Positions 13,194 to 21,838 of a stretch of 64,000 nt of DNA are shown here, in pieces. The stretch is from Bacteroidota bacterium (GTDB lineage Bacteria; Bacteroidota; Bacteroidia; Bacteroidales; WCHB1-69). The position numbers and the translations under genes are program-made. The stretch covers positions 326-64,325 of the forward strand of contig JAKIZI010000007.1 of NCBI GenBank assembly GCA_022708105.1, in the 5' to 3' direction. Positions within the stretch are counted from its first letter, which is position 1, and every line of letters starts with the position of its first letter. The notes under the pieces are model-generated. The model saw only the letters and a list, made by a program, of their open reading frames with translations. It did not search any database and was not told where the DNA came from.

Positions 13194-15260
13194 TTAATTA
13201 ATAGGTAAGTAGCTGTATTTTTTTGCATAATCCAACATTTGTCGGGTATAATCTCTGGGATATTGTACTTGGATGTCGGTAATTTTTTCTCCGTCTTTCT
13301 TCAGTACAAAAACCGGATTGATAAATCCGCCGTAAGGAGCTATATTCAATGGTTTGAAACGTTCTTTCACTTGTTTGTGTAAATCAGGATCTATTTTTAC
13401 TCCGTAATTTTCGACCAATGTTTTTGCAGCTTCGTAGTCTCCGGTAGATTTAATTTTTTGAACTTCGGCAAGCAAACGGGCAAACAATTTTCTCAACTCT
13501 TGATAATCATTAATTTTGATATAGGTTTTGCCGTTTCGTTCGATTTTCTCGATGACATTTTTCTCTACACCCTGTTCATAGCACCAATTTGCGATGATGG
13601 CACGATTTCTCATGTGGGCTTGTTTTATATCTTCGCCCAATTCAATCCGATTCAATTGAAGCATCATTCCATTAAGAATATATTTGTAATAGGTAGCTTT
13701 AAAAGCTTCGGCATCGGGCAACAGACCAAGTTCCACCATTTTGGGGTCTGCAATATAATAGAGGGAAAAGAGATCTGCGCGTGTTTCTTCGATGGCGGAA
13801 TGGTAATTTTTCAACATCCCGTCGCTGATTCCGGGAAGCATTTGGCCGGAGCCGTGTCCCAAACACTCATGCAAGTCCACTTGAAGATTATCGGCATCGT
13901 AGCCGTACTTTTGCACCAATTGGATTTCCTTCTCCGAAAAATAGAACTCTTCAGCGGTTCCGTTTTTCATACGGGCACGGTCGTATGCATACATAATATT
14001 CTCCATGGTTACCGATTTGGAACCATGTTGTTTGCGTATCCAATTGGCATTGGGCAAATTGATACCGATGGGCGTCGCGGGATAACATTCGCCTCCGAGA
14101 TGTGCCACGGTAATCACTTTTGCCACAACACCTTTCACCTCTTTCTTTTTGTATAAAATATCTACCGGAGAATTATCCTCGAACCATTGGGCATTTTCAC
14201 TAATCAACTCCGTACGTTTACTATTATCCAGGTCTTTGTAATTCACCACCGCTTCCCATGTTGCTTTTTGTCCGAGCGGGTCGGTATAGACTTCAATAAA
14301 ACCATTTACATAATCAACCCGAGACTTCACATCCTGCACCCAAAGCACATTGTAGTCGTCCCAAATTTTCAAATCTCCTGTTTGATAATATTCTATCAAT
14401 TTCAGAATATGCGTCTTTTGAGCTTTATTTTCAGCTACGGCAGCTGCTTTTTCTAACCAATAGACCACCTTTTCGATTGCTTGGCCGTATAAGCCGCCCA
14501 CTTTCCAAGGCAACTCCACTACTTCCCCCTTTTCGTTTTTAACCACCTTGGTATTTAATCCAAACGAAATAGGTGTTTCTTTCAAAACAAGATCACTATT
14601 TTTCTTCTGTTTGGCATAAAACTGTTCTACCTCTTTTTGGGTAACTCCCTCGTAGAAATTAACAGCCGAGTTGGCAACCAAATCTTTCTTCACATCTTGA
14701 CAGATTTTGACGGGTTCAATCTTAGGACTGAAAATAATTTCCGTAATTCTTTTTTTAAAGTCGGCAAATGACTTGTCATTTTCGATAGGGAAGCCCTTTT
14801 CGGGAGTATTGTCAAGCAGTTCTTCAAAATAATCTTGTGTAATTTCAGGATAGAACTTGTCGTTGGAATAGTGGTGGTGCATCCCGTTAGAGAACCAAAA
14901 TCGCTTTACATAATCCATAAATTGATGCCACTCTTCGGTAGTGGTATCTCCCGAATATGAATTCACGATATGTTCAAGGGTATGCTTTACCAACAAATTA
15001 TACTTTCCGTTTTGATCGAAAATAATGTCTCGCCCGCAAAGTGCCGCTTCGCTTAGATAGTAAATTAACTCTTTCTGTTTCAGGGAGAGCTCGTCCCAAT
15101 CATCCAATCGATAGCGCATAATCTCCACATCGCCGAAACGATCGACTACAAATTCAAAATTCTCATTTTTGGGAATACTTTCCTCTTGCGATTTCTTTCC
15201 GGAGTTGCAAGACACCCCGAGAATTATTAGCGACATCATACCAATTACAATATTTCTCAT
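13194..15260 (-). CDS. Dipeptidyl-peptidase III-type (M49) lipoprotein
   Basis: This is a zinc metallopeptidase of the M49 family, which removes dipeptides from the N termini of oligopeptides. The zinc motif HECLGH is at 464-469 (the M49 HExxxH variant), with the second zinc/glutamate motif EETRADLFSLYY at 491-502. The 688-residue length fits bacterial DPP III. The N terminus is a lipoprotein signal (MRNIVIGMMSLIILGVSC, C18), so the enzyme should be membrane-anchored in the periplasm or outer membrane. That fits periplasmic digestion of peptides in an amino-acid-using organism. It heads a likely operon with 12601 and 12105. Automated pipelines sometimes mislabel this family as dihydrofolate reductase. 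Confidence 0.92.
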   Translation of the reverse strand: MRNIVIGMMSLIILGVSCNSGKKSQEESIPKNENFEFVVDRFGDVEIMRYRLDDWDELSLKQKELIYYLSEAALCGRDIIFDQNGKYNLLVKHTLEHIVNSYSGDTTTEEWHQFMDYVKRFWFSNGMHHHYSNDKFYPEITQDYFEELLDNTPEKGFPIENDKSFADFKKRITEIIFSPKIEPVKICQDVKKDLVANSAVNFYEGVTQKEVEQFYAKQKKNSDLVLKETPISFGLNTKVVKNEKGEVVELPWKVGGLYGQAIEKVVYWLEKAAAVAENKAQKTHILKLIEYYQTGDLKIWDDYNVLWVQDVKSRVDYVNGFIEVYTDPLGQKATWEAVVNYKDLDNSKRTELISENAQWFEDNSPVDILYKKKEVKGVVAKVITVAHLGGECYPATPIGINLPNANWIRKQHGSKSVTMENIMYAYDRARMKNGTAEEFYFSEKEIQLVQKYGYDADNLQVDLHECLGHGSGQMLPGISDGMLKNYHSAIEETRADLFSLYYIADPKMVELGLLPDAEAFKATYYKYILNGMMLQLNRIELGEDIKQAHMRNRAIIANWCYEQGVEKNVIEKIERNGKTYIKINDYQELRKLFARLLAEVQKIKSTGDYEAAKTLVENYGVKIDPDLHKQVKERFKPLNIAPYGGFINPVFVLKKDGEKITDIQVQYPRDYTRQMLDYAKKYSYLPIN

Positions 15261-15296
15261 AAATTACACTTTTTTATTCTTTAATTTTAATAAGTG

Positions 15297-15304
15297 CAAA
15301 GTTA
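15297..15304 (-). promoter_or_regulatory. -7 box for the DPP III operon
   Basis: On the minus strand the box reads TAACTTTG, matching TAnnTTTG, about 37 bp before the ATG at 15260. Confidence 0.55.
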
Positions 15305-15351
15305 CAAAAAAATGTAATTTACATCTCTTATGAAACCGATTTCTACAAAAA

Positions 15352-15386
15352 AAGAAAGGGCACTCCGATAAAAAGTGTCCTTTCTT
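15352..15386 (-). terminator. Rho-independent terminator after the 15462 lipoprotein gene
   Basis: Arms aagaaaggg-cact and agtg-tcctttctt enclose a short A-rich loop. It lies 76 bp beyond the stop of the upstream lipoprotein gene and before the DPP III promoter. Confidence 0.75.
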
Positions 15387-15461
15387 CTATTTTGATTCAC
15401 TCAAATTCTAACCGTAAAACTTTGCTTAGATTAAAACTTAAATGTCTATAATGATGGCTCA

Positions 15462-16325
15462 TTATTTATATTCATAGAAATTTGTTCCTCCGGTATAAGC
15501 TTGTGTAATATAAGTAACCGTTCTTTCCACAGGATAACCTCCGTCATAAACATAAGTGAATTCGGTTTCGCTGGTTTCTCCGTCCGAATTGGTAGCCACA
15601 ACATTTACAACATTATTTTTTGAGAATTCCAAATCAGTGTAGCTGTCGCCACCATACAATAAATAATAGAAAGGATTTTTTTCCTTATCATAAGTATAGG
15701 TATAAGTCTGTGAATAAGTTCCTTGAGTATATTTTTCTTCAACAATATTCCCATCTTCATAAGTATAATCTACCGTATATTGATAAGAAGATTTAGCTCC
15801 TTTAGCATCCATTTTTTTATGAAAATCACCCATATTTTCAGTCGTACTTTCCGGAATTACAATTCCTCTTAATGCAGTAAACATTTTATTCTGTTTTCCT
15901 GATTTTATAGCAGATTCATACTCCGTAAATTCCATTTTTATAATCTTCCCCTTTTCAGTAGTCACAACAGCAGACATTTCCAAATTATTGCCACTCCACA
16001 TTTCAACTTTCACCAATTTAGAGCCGTCATAGGTAAATTTTACTACATCTCCGTCCACATTAACTTCGATAAGCCGTTTTCCGTCATATTTGTAAATATT
16101 TGAATGAGAATAAGTACCCCCGTAGTAATATTGAATTTTGCTAAGCAGATTTCCGTCCCAAGTCCATTGTTCCTCCAACAACTTAGCGGTTCCGGGGTAT
16201 TGGTAATAAATTGCGGTAATTTTTTTCTTCGGGTTATACACCCCCACTTTTTTGCAAGAGGTAAAACTCAGTGATACAGCTAATGCTAAAATCACACATA
16301 AACTTAGCGAAATAATTTTTTTCAT
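15462..16325 (-). CDS. Lipoprotein, tandem paralogue 1
   Basis: This is a 287-residue lipoprotein (signal ending LSFTSC, C24). The body is rich in Tyr, Asp and Gly beta-strand units such as YKYDGKRLIEVNVDG, FTYDGSKLVKVEMW and YTYEDGNIVEEKY. Such YD-type strand repeats are seen in Bacteroidota lipoproteins of unknown function (DUF4595-like). It is a clear paralogue of the next gene upstream (16638-17507): same length, same YDG units and a shared LEEQWTWDGNLLSKI/LTEQWTWKDNLLSKI block. Each has its own terminator and a conserved 5' leader. Function unknown; surface-exposed binding protein is a guess. Confidence 0.8.
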   Translation of the reverse strand: MKKIISLSLCVILALAVSLSFTSCKKVGVYNPKKKITAIYYQYPGTAKLLEEQWTWDGNLLSKIQYYYGGTYSHSNIYKYDGKRLIEVNVDGDVVKFTYDGSKLVKVEMWSGNNLEMSAVVTTEKGKIIKMEFTEYESAIKSGKQNKMFTALRGIVIPESTTENMGDFHKKMDAKGAKSSYQYTVDYTYEDGNIVEEKYTQGTYSQTYTYTYDKEKNPFYYLLYGGDSYTDLEFSKNNVVNVVATNSDGETSETEFTYVYDGGYPVERTVTYITQAYTGGTNFYEYK

Positions 16326-16589
16326 ATTATGGTTGTTCAGTTATAACCCATTGAACTCGTCGGGCTTAATTATATTATATTTTAAACATCATCTGACAAA
16401 ATTAAATAAAAAAAATTAATAAAATACACTTTTTGAATAATATTTTTTAATTTACTTATAATGAGTGAGTTATTTTTCAAATATTCCCTAATTTGTTTTA
16501 TTTTCCTCTATAATAATAAATATTTGAAACACATTCAATTTGTTAATATTAACGCTAATTTTAACTTTCCTCCACCATGATAAGCAAAA
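16326..16589. other. AT-rich spacer with conserved leader element
   Basis: Apart from the 30-bp leader element at 16335-16364, only AT-rich sequence is present. I see no ORF or clear -7 consensus box. Confidence 0.5.
16335..16364 (-). promoter_or_regulatory. Conserved leader element, copy 1
   Basis: The sequence gttcagttataacccattg plus aactcNtcggg is identical at 29 of 30 positions to 17517-17546. Both copies lie about 10 bp upstream of the ATG of paralogous lipoprotein genes. The ends gttca and tgaac could pair. It may be a shared translational element or simply a remnant of the gene duplication. Confidence 0.5.
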
Positions 16590-16618
16590 CAAAAAAGACC
16601 TCCCGAAAGAGGTCTTTT
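16590..16618 (-). terminator. Rho-independent terminator after the 16638 lipoprotein gene
   Basis: Arms aaaagacctc and gaggtctttt surround a 6-base loop ccgaaa, with A/T runs on both sides, 20 bp beyond the stop codon. Confidence 0.85.
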
Positions 16619-16637
16619 CGTAATATTTCATAGTCTA

Positions 16638-17507
16638 TTATTCATATTCATAATAATCTGTTGCTCCGAAAGAACTATTGGACACATTATAAGTTGTTCT
16701 TTCAACCGGATAACTTTTTTCATATACATAACTAAATTCTGTTTCTGCATAATCTCCATCATAATTATTGGTATAGACCACATTGATGATATTATTTTTC
16801 GAAAATTCATAATCACTGTAACTTTGTCCTCCTACCAATAAATTAAAAAACGGATTGAGTTCTTTATCATAAGTGTAAGTATATTTATCCTCTTCTCCCG
16901 ATACAACATAACGTTCTTCTTTAATGTTATTCCCATCATATGTATAGTACAAATTCCAAACTTCAACGCCGGTTTTTGCACTTTTTGCAGCCCTTTTCTT
17001 GCTTAATTCTGCAATATGCGCACATGAACTTTCGGGGAGCACACCTTTTAGGGCATCGTAAGCCGAAGAACGACTCGATTTCATCACTGTGTACACATCA
17101 TACTCCGTAAATTCGATTTCGACAATCTTTTTTCCATCGTGCTTCACTTCTGCTTTCCATAACAAACTTCCCCTGTACCACATCTCCATTTTTTCGAGTT
17201 TCGAACCGTCGTAAGTAAATCTAATTTTGCCTTCTTCAATCAACACTTCGGTCAATTGCTTCCCGTCATACTGATACCGATTGGTATGACTGTATGTTCC
17301 GTTATAATAATAATCAATTTTCGACAACAGATTGTCTTTCCATGTCCATTGTTCGGTCAACATTTTGGCCTGACCGGAAATTTGGGTATAAATCCGACTG
17401 ATTTTTTTCTTGGGCGTGTATACTCCGTCTTTATGACAGGAGGTAAAACTAAATAAAACTGCTGAAACCAGTAAAAGACTCACAACGATTGAAAACATTT
17501 TTTTCAT
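16638..17507 (-). CDS. Lipoprotein, tandem paralogue 2
   Basis: This is a 289-residue lipoprotein (signal ending LFSFTSC) and the sister of the gene at 15462. It has matching beta-type YDG units (YQYDGKQLTEVLIEEG, FTYDGSKLEKMEMW, YTYDGNNIKEERY) and the same C-terminal pattern (FSKNNIINVVYTN, PVERTTYNVS). Divergence is spread along the protein, so the duplication is not very recent, although the 5' leader is nearly identical. No catalytic motif is visible. It has its own leader and terminator, so it is probably transcribed alone. Confidence 0.8.
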   Translation of the reverse strand: MKKMFSIVVSLLLVSAVLFSFTSCHKDGVYTPKKKISRIYTQISGQAKMLTEQWTWKDNLLSKIDYYYNGTYSHTNRYQYDGKQLTEVLIEEGKIRFTYDGSKLEKMEMWYRGSLLWKAEVKHDGKKIVEIEFTEYDVYTVMKSSRSSAYDALKGVLPESSCAHIAELSKKRAAKSAKTGVEVWNLYYTYDGNNIKEERYVVSGEEDKYTYTYDKELNPFFNLLVGGQSYSDYEFSKNNIINVVYTNNYDGDYAETEFSYVYEKSYPVERTTYNVSNSSFGATDYYEYE

Positions 17508-17516
17508 AATAACCGT

Positions 17517-17546
17517 GTTCAGTTATAACCCATTGAACTCTTCGGG
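17517..17546 (-). promoter_or_regulatory. Conserved leader element, copy 2
   Basis: Same 30-bp element as at 16335-16364, 9 bp upstream of the second paralogue's ATG. Conservation here exceeds that of the coding sequences nearby. Confidence 0.5.
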
Positions 17547-17627
17547 ATTAAAATTAAAAATGTGAATTATTTCGGGTATAAAAGTACAAATTATTTTCAA
17601 ATATGTACTATTTCCAAATATTTTTGG

Positions 17628-17680
17628 GCGTACCGGCTTCGCCGTCGGTATCCGGCTGCAAGTCCACGTCCAAAAGCCGT
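17628..17680 (-). repeat. Partial copy C of the GC-rich dispersed repeat (inverted)
   Basis: Read on the minus strand, the stretch includes ggacttgcagccgg and accgacggcgaagccgg and ends in cccaaaaa. This matches the 3' third of the full copies at 5190 and 11921. The 5' two-thirds are missing. Confidence 0.65.
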
Positions 17681-17765
17681 ATTCCCTCAAATCCACGATA
17701 AGCAATTCGTAACGTGGATTTACAGAGATAATTTTCAGCTATCGTCTAATTATAATCTAAAAACT

Positions 17766-19100
17766 TTAGAAACGTATTGATTCTTCATCAACCAGTTTTA
17801 CAACTTCGTTTTGAAAACTATATAGTTTAACTAAGGTTTGAGTATTTATATAAGCATTCTGAGGCGAAATAACCACAAAATTCATATTTGTGGAAGATAT
17901 TGGATTCTCATCTATCCAAGTTCCTGAATTGGCATAAATAGTTTTTTGTCCTAAATGGTTAGTGGAAGTTTCCATTTTAGCAACATGTGTATGGCCAAAA
18001 ATGACAATTCTTTTATTTGAATTAGGATTCATAAAATATTGAATTTTTGCCTGCTCACTTGATTCCACTTCATCAGCCGACTTCGATATTGCCCGAACAA
18101 CGGGAATATGAACAGCTACCCCATTGCGTGTTTGTCTTTCTTCCCAAGTGTCTTGAATGCTGTTATATAAGTTAACCTCAATTAATCCACCCGGAGTAGT
18201 TTGATACGGAAGAATATCATTTACAGAAAAAGAACCGGTAAATCCATCAAAATTGGTCACAATAATATCCTCATCAAATCTATTGTTTATACTGAATTTG
18301 AGCAAAGTTTTTTCCCAAACTTTCCAATATGCATATAATAAATCTTGACTAATATCGCCGTTAGTATTAGGTGTTACATTCGGAAGAATATCAATTGCCG
18401 CGGGATATCCTTGTGCAACATGAAGTGCCGCAATTCTGGTAAAAAAGTAGCCGGGAGGAGATATTGTTCCAGGAGCAATATCCTGATTTGAAATAGGATC
18501 AGGTGCACAGAAGAAATTGTAACGATGACCATGTTCAATAGCAATTTGAGGATAGCCCACAGGGGAATAGGTCCCTAAACCCAACATAGGATCACGTGCT
18601 TGGTTAATTCCCGGAAGTAGACTTTCAATACTTTCTTCGGTAACTGTTAAGTCATGATTGCCGGGCACATAAGTAACCCGAATCTTTCCTTCTTGAATAA
18701 TATTGTTGATCAAATCAAAGACGCCTTTGTTGGTTGTTGCAACACGCTGTATAAAATTCACCTGATCCTGCCCTTGATAAGGATCTATGGTCGCTGGTAT
18801 AAACCATTCATCTATCAAGTCTCCTGCAATAACAAGCTCTTTAACATTAGGCGATTCTTTTATCTGACGCAACAATTTTTCAAGGGCCGGTAAATTTTCC
18901 TCACATTCCGCATAAGCAAGGTCTGCGCCAAGGTGAATATCACTAATTATAACAATCATATTCCGCTCATCCCTATCATTGACAAATGGGTTAATTTTGG
19001 TATCTGTAGGATTTGCCTTCTCGCATGATGCAAAAAACCCCAAGAATATTAACACAAATAATGCACTTAATAATTTCATAATATTTTTCATAATACTCAT
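17766..19100 (-). CDS. Calcineurin-like metallophosphoesterase lipoprotein
   Basis: This is a phosphoesterase of the calcineurin-like fold with a full two-metal motif set: SDIHLG (about 53-58), GDLIDEW (about 94-100), GNHD (about 148-151), HGH (about 190-192) and FGHTH (about 372-376). The N terminus carries a lipoprotein signal (FLGFFASC). At 444 residues it is longer than minimal members. The extra middle section (about 195-340) lies between HGH and GHTH and probably shapes the substrate pocket. The substrate is unknown. Start choice between ATG 19100 and ATG 19091 is uncertain; both precede the same signal. Confidence 0.85.
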   Translation of the reverse strand: MSIMKNIMKLLSALFVLIFLGFFASCEKANPTDTKINPFVNDRDERNMIVIISDIHLGADLAYAECEENLPALEKLLRQIKESPNVKELVIAGDLIDEWFIPATIDPYQGQDQVNFIQRVATTNKGVFDLINNIIQEGKIRVTYVPGNHDLTVTEESIESLLPGINQARDPMLGLGTYSPVGYPQIAIEHGHRYNFFCAPDPISNQDIAPGTISPPGYFFTRIAALHVAQGYPAAIDILPNVTPNTNGDISQDLLYAYWKVWEKTLLKFSINNRFDEDIIVTNFDGFTGSFSVNDILPYQTTPGGLIEVNLYNSIQDTWEERQTRNGVAVHIPVVRAISKSADEVESSEQAKIQYFMNPNSNKRIVIFGHTHVAKMETSTNHLGQKTIYANSGTWIDENPISSTNMNFVVISPQNAYINTQTLVKLYSFQNEVVKLVDEESIRF

Positions 19101-19715
19101 TTTTTAATTTTTCCTACTCTTAAAGCTTTTCGGAATACGCTCGGTTTTATAATTATTTTTATTTTTTATTGAGTAGGAAATTCTTATTTGTTCTATTGAG
19201 AGATTCACCTATTTTGGTTCCGATTTTAATTTTTGAAGAGAATCAAGGTTTGTTTTTTACAATTTATATGAGATAAATATTTCAATTCCAAGGAATCGCA
19301 AATACAAAGAATCAGTTATTTCCTCATTATTATTAAATGCGTTATAAATTAAATATTCGGACAGCTATAAGTATATATGAAATGGGTTCATCTTCACTAA
19401 AAATCAATTTACAAAAATAACTTTATTTTTTAAATATTCATTTTTTTTATTCTAAATCTAAAAATCGAAGAATTTCACCTGAATTACTTTCCAATCAACT
19501 GTTTAACAACGTTATCAATCTATAAATTCAGATTTATTTTTGATTAAGGGAATCGGTTTCCATTTTTCTGCAACATGAGAAAGCTCTTTTTGTGGTTTTT
19601 CGGCAAACACGTCCCGAGCTGCAGACTTGCAGAAGAATATTGACGGTGCAGCTGGCATGCCCCAATAAAAATCTTAATCATTCAAAAAAATAGGCAACTC
19701 CGAAAGGGAATCATG
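19101..19715. other. AT-rich intergenic region with degenerate repeat
   Basis: No coding signal is visible. Positions about 19610-19675 are a strongly degenerate copy of the 3' part of the GC-rich repeat (ctgcagacttgcag, then gacggtgcagctggca, then ccccaataaaa). The rest is AT-rich, with no terminator hairpin or RNA-like structure that I could recognise. Confidence 0.5.
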
Positions 19716-20225
19716 TTATCTTTTTTTGACTATAAACTCATGCGTTTGAATCGTATTACTTTTATTTAATGAACGATCAACTATATAACAGTGGAGTTTA
19801 AGGGTGTCGTAAATAGAACTATAGTCGTAGGTATTGATGTACAAGACCACAGAAATATCGCCTTCGATCGATTCGGGAAGATCGTCGCTCAATCTCGGGA
19901 AACGGGCATTTCGTGAATTTTCGAGTTGTTCGAGGAGTACAAAAGTGCCATTCTGTTTTTTATAATAATCCACAAAAAAATTGTAATAATAGACAGAAGA
20001 TGTATCGAAAGGAGCTTGTGTATCTTCCTCATTGAGACCAAGGTCGCCGTCACCGTCTTGAAAATGGATGGTTAATTTCCCCTGATTATCGACTCCGGTA
20101 CCATCGACCAGCTTTTCGAAGCTAACAAAAGATATATGGGGAATTTCGGAAAATTTCTCCTCTTTTTTACAGGCAGTAAAGAAGACGCCTAAAATTACGA
20201 TAGACGTTATTAATTTCGTTTTCAT
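19716..20225 (-). CDS. Conserved Bacteroidota lipoprotein of unknown function
   Basis: This 169-residue lipoprotein has a signal peptide and lipobox (VFFTAC, C19) followed by KKEE. The mature part contains an acidic turn DGDGDLG (about 57-63), similar to calcium-binding or Ig-like loops, and ends in beta strands with YIVDRSLNKSN. It looks like a small Ig-like or beta-sandwich domain. It lies 4 bp downstream of the PatB-type gene and is probably co-transcribed, though no functional link is apparent. Confidence 0.75.
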   Translation of the reverse strand: MKTKLITSIVILGVFFTACKKEEKFSEIPHISFVSFEKLVDGTGVDNQGKLTIHFQDGDGDLGLNEEDTQAPFDTSSVYYYNFFVDYYKKQNGTFVLLEQLENSRNARFPRLSDDLPESIEGDISVVLYINTYDYSSIYDTLKLHCYIVDRSLNKSNTIQTHEFIVKKR

Positions 20226-20229
20226 TATC

Positions 20230-21402
20230 TTAACTTTTAAAAATCGAATACAATCTATTCATGGCCTCTGTAATCGTAGTTTTGGGGCATGCCAAATTAA
20301 TACGAAAATGTTGTTTACCACCGGCACCAAAAATCGCTCCATCGTTGAAGGCCAATTTAGCTTCCCGAATCAATTTTTGGGACAATTCATCATGCGAAAG
20401 TCCGTAGCCACTAAAATCCACCCAGAGCAGATAGGTTGCTTCATGGTGATAGGTTGCGATTTTCGGAAGTTTGGTTTTCAAAAAATCCTTACAATAATGC
20501 ACATTGTTCGTGAGGTAATCGAGCAGTTGTTCGAGCCATTCTTCGCCAAGCGTGTAGGCCGCTTCGAGGGCCACATCTCCGAAAATATTACCCGCAGCAA
20601 GGTGCCATTTCTTATTCATCAGTTGCACAAATTGTTTTCTAAGTGTCAGGTCCGGGATAATAATTTCGGACGTGGAAAGTCCTGCCAGATTGAAAGTTTT
20701 GCTCGGGGACATACAGGTAATCGTATTGGCAGCAATTTCGGGAGAGAGGTTTGCAGTAACGGCATGTTGGGAACCGCGCATCATGAGGTCGGCATGAATT
20801 TCGTCGGACACCAATAGAGTTTTATATTTGAGGCATAAATCCCCTATTTTTGTCAGTTCTTCGGGTGTCCAGCAACGTCCCACGGGATTGTGCGGGTTGC
20901 TGATAATCATCATCTTCACTCCTGCCTTCAATTTCTGTTCCAGGTCGGGGAAGTCTATTTCGTAAGCACCATTTTCCACCATCAATGGATTTTCGACCAA
21001 AGTACGATTTTGGTTTTGCACCGCGTAGAAGAAAGGATGATATACAGGAGTTTGCACAAGCACGCGGTCATTTTCGGAGGTAAATGCAGCCACCAGGGCA
21101 GACAGGCCGGTTACAATTCCGGGGGAGAAGACAATCCACTCTTTTTGAATTTCCCAATGGTGTCGTTTGGCCATCCAGCCGATAATTGATTCATAGAAGC
21201 CGTCGGAATGTTCAAAGTAGCCCAATATCGGGTGTTCCAAGCGATTTCGGATAGCATTTAACACCACATCAGGGGTTCGAAAATCCATATCGGCCACCCA
21301 CATGGGCAGCAAATCGGATGCCCCGTAAATAGACTCATAGCCGTCATATTTCAGACATCCGCTATTGTGACGGGGAATTATTTCATCAAAATCGTATTTC
21401 AT
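20230..21402 (-). CDS. patB: MalY/PatB-type PLP-dependent cystathionine beta-lyase/aminotransferase
   Basis: This is a fold-type I PLP enzyme of the MalY/PatB subfamily. Members split C-S bonds of cystathionine or cysteine to give pyruvate, ammonia and a thiol. The 390-residue protein shows LPMWVADMDF (30s), SNPHNPVGR (168-176), SDEIHADL (199-206) and the PLP lysine K235 in SPSKTFNLAGLS. I use the ATG at 21402 because a -7 promoter box overlaps the codons between it and an upstream ATG at 21417. The mRNA is then nearly leaderless. True substrate and whether it also transaminates cannot be told from sequence. Confidence 0.9.
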   Translation of the reverse strand: MKYDFDEIIPRHNSGCLKYDGYESIYGASDLLPMWVADMDFRTPDVVLNAIRNRLEHPILGYFEHSDGFYESIIGWMAKRHHWEIQKEWIVFSPGIVTGLSALVAAFTSENDRVLVQTPVYHPFFYAVQNQNRTLVENPLMVENGAYEIDFPDLEQKLKAGVKMMIISNPHNPVGRCWTPEELTKIGDLCLKYKTLLVSDEIHADLMMRGSQHAVTANLSPEIAANTITCMSPSKTFNLAGLSTSEIIIPDLTLRKQFVQLMNKKWHLAAGNIFGDVALEAAYTLGEEWLEQLLDYLTNNVHYCKDFLKTKLPKIATYHHEATYLLWVDFSGYGLSHDELSQKLIREAKLAFNDGAIFGAGGKQHFRINLACPKTTITEAMNRLYSIFKS

Positions 21403-21406
21403 GATG

Positions 21407-21414
21407 CAAATGTA
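21407..21414 (-). promoter_or_regulatory. -7 box of the patB gene, implies leaderless mRNA
   Basis: On the minus strand TACATTTG matches TAnnTTTG and ends 4 bp before the ATG at 21402. The transcript should begin at or next to the start codon. Confidence 0.5.
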
Positions 21415-21417
21415 CAA

Positions 21418-21838
21418 TAATAATCGTCAATTTAATTACGGTTTTAAATATTTTTATTGGTGTCCGATAAAAAATAAAAACAGAGAAAAATCAATTAAAA
21501 GTCCTTGATAATCAAGTATACGATTTTGTTTTTAAAAAAGTAAGCCCCCTAATCAAAAAGAATTAGCTCTGTTGGTCTACAAATACAATCTACCACGAAG
21601 CTCGGATATTATCCTAAATTGTTGTACAGCAGGAAAAACGTGATTTAGGGTGTGAAACTTGGGTGCAGGGGTAAAAGTTGTTGATACTATCCCAAAAAGA
21701 ATATTCACTTGATCGATAAATTTGATTTTTAGATCATTTAAGATTTATAATCAAATAAATATTTTTATTGTTTAAAAAAAATTATTTTTGTAGCGAAAAA
21801 ACGAAATAATTAATCACAATTTCAAAACAAAAAAGCAG
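21418..21838. other. Intergenic region with head fragment of the ggtgtccg repeat
   Basis: Between divergent genes. Positions 21456-21490 (attggtgtccgataaaaa, then acagagaaaa) match the head of the repeat at 11023/11070, without the hairpin tail. A TATTTTTG box at 21783 serves the gene at 21839. No further features are recognised. Confidence 0.55.
21783..21790 (+). promoter_or_regulatory. -7 box for the 21839 gene
   Basis: TATTTTTG matches TAnnTTTG, predicting a leader of about 43 bases. Confidence 0.5.
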
